A stretch of 5,434 nucleotides of DNA from an uncultured Eubacteriales bacterium (GTDB lineage: Bacteria > Bacillota > Clostridia > Oscillospirales > Acutalibacteraceae), in contig CAKTDF010000050.1 of assembly GCA_934541115.1 (NCBI GenBank), positions 1 to 5,434 of the forward strand, read 5' to 3'. Positions 5,371 to 5,434 of this stretch are shown here, piece by piece. The notes under the pieces are model-generated. The model did no database searches. It was not told the DNA's origin and saw only the letters and a program-made list of their open reading frames with translations. A program made the translations under genes and the position numbers. Each line of letters opens with the position of its first letter. Positions within the stretch are counted from its first letter, which is position 1.

Positions 5371-5434
5371 GTGTAAAAGGGCATAGCCATTTATATATTA
5401 AAAGCAAGCGTTGGATTTAAGAGGAATAGTATTA

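Larger units (their letters stand above)
5073..5434 (+). repeat. Intergenic structured repeat, copy C (unit plus preceding tail)
   Basis: Bases 5073-5107 (TAAAAGAAACATAGCAACC onwards) match the tail that follows units A and B, so C begins exactly where a previous, lost unit ended. The unit proper starts with AAATCCGCGAG at 5109 and ends with GAATAGTATTA at the last base of the window; it may continue outside. Its first 132 bases closely match copy A, while its 3' half is more diverged from A and B. A one-base deletion relative to A and B near the second hairpin breaks the reading frame seen on the opposite strand of those copies. Confidence 0.9.

Noticed and set aside
1..5434. CRISPR array
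   Set aside because: The repeats are few, hundreds of bases long, in both orientations and diverged, without regular short spacers or cas genes.
1..5434. Insertion sequence or classical MITE
   Set aside because: No transposase gene is present, and the unit ends (AAATCCGCGAG and GAATAGTATTA) are not inverted repeats of each other; no target duplication could be identified.

Overview
The window looks like chromosomal DNA from a low-to-moderate GC Gram-positive anaerobe, most likely a gut Clostridia/Oscillospiraceae-type bacterium. The reasons are strong AGGAG-type ribosome sites, a Clostridia-like signal peptide (short Lys-rich start, Ala/Leu core), a Nim-type flavoprotein and RimK-like ATP-grasp genes. 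This placement is an inference; there is no rRNA or other marker gene.

Layout: bases 1-600 and 4530-5434 are non-coding and hold copies of one intergenic repeat. Copy A (1 to about 360, +) is followed by a degenerate partial copy D (about 376-471, +). Copy B (about 4633-4996) lies on the minus strand and ends against a fragment of another unit (4602-4632). Copy C (about 5073-5434, +) runs to the window edge. Between A/D and B lie five genes, all on the plus strand. They form two units: a secreted alpha/beta hydrolase (601-1539) with its own promoter (481-509), structured leader and terminator (1553-1598); and an apparent four-gene operon (1625-4529) encoding a conserved protein of unknown function, a Nim/pyridoxamine-phosphate-oxidase-fold flavoprotein, and two tandem paralogous RimK-type ATP-grasp ligases whose ORFs overlap by ATGA. 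The operon ends in a terminator at 4531-4557.

How the genes may work together: the hydrolase is predicted to act outside the membrane and looks independent. The two ATP-grasp proteins probably form amide or peptide-type bonds by ATP-dependent carboxylate activation. Their tight coupling and differing metal-site residues suggest paired, non-identical roles, perhaps as a complex or in consecutive additions. No substrate, precursor peptide or transporter is visible, so no pathway can be named. The flavoprotein may belong to the same pathway or be a general reductase.

The most unusual signal is the repeat family. Each full copy has a large hairpin (A: 132-193) and a second 12-bp hairpin (A: 212-243) enclosed by a CCGTAC/GTACGG stem. 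Among copies these stems show a compensatory base-pair change and several wobble interconversions, while the apparent reading frame through them breaks in copy C. This supports selection or origin at the level of nucleic-acid structure, not protein. Copy A is also a mosaic: its 5' part matches C and its 3' part matches B.
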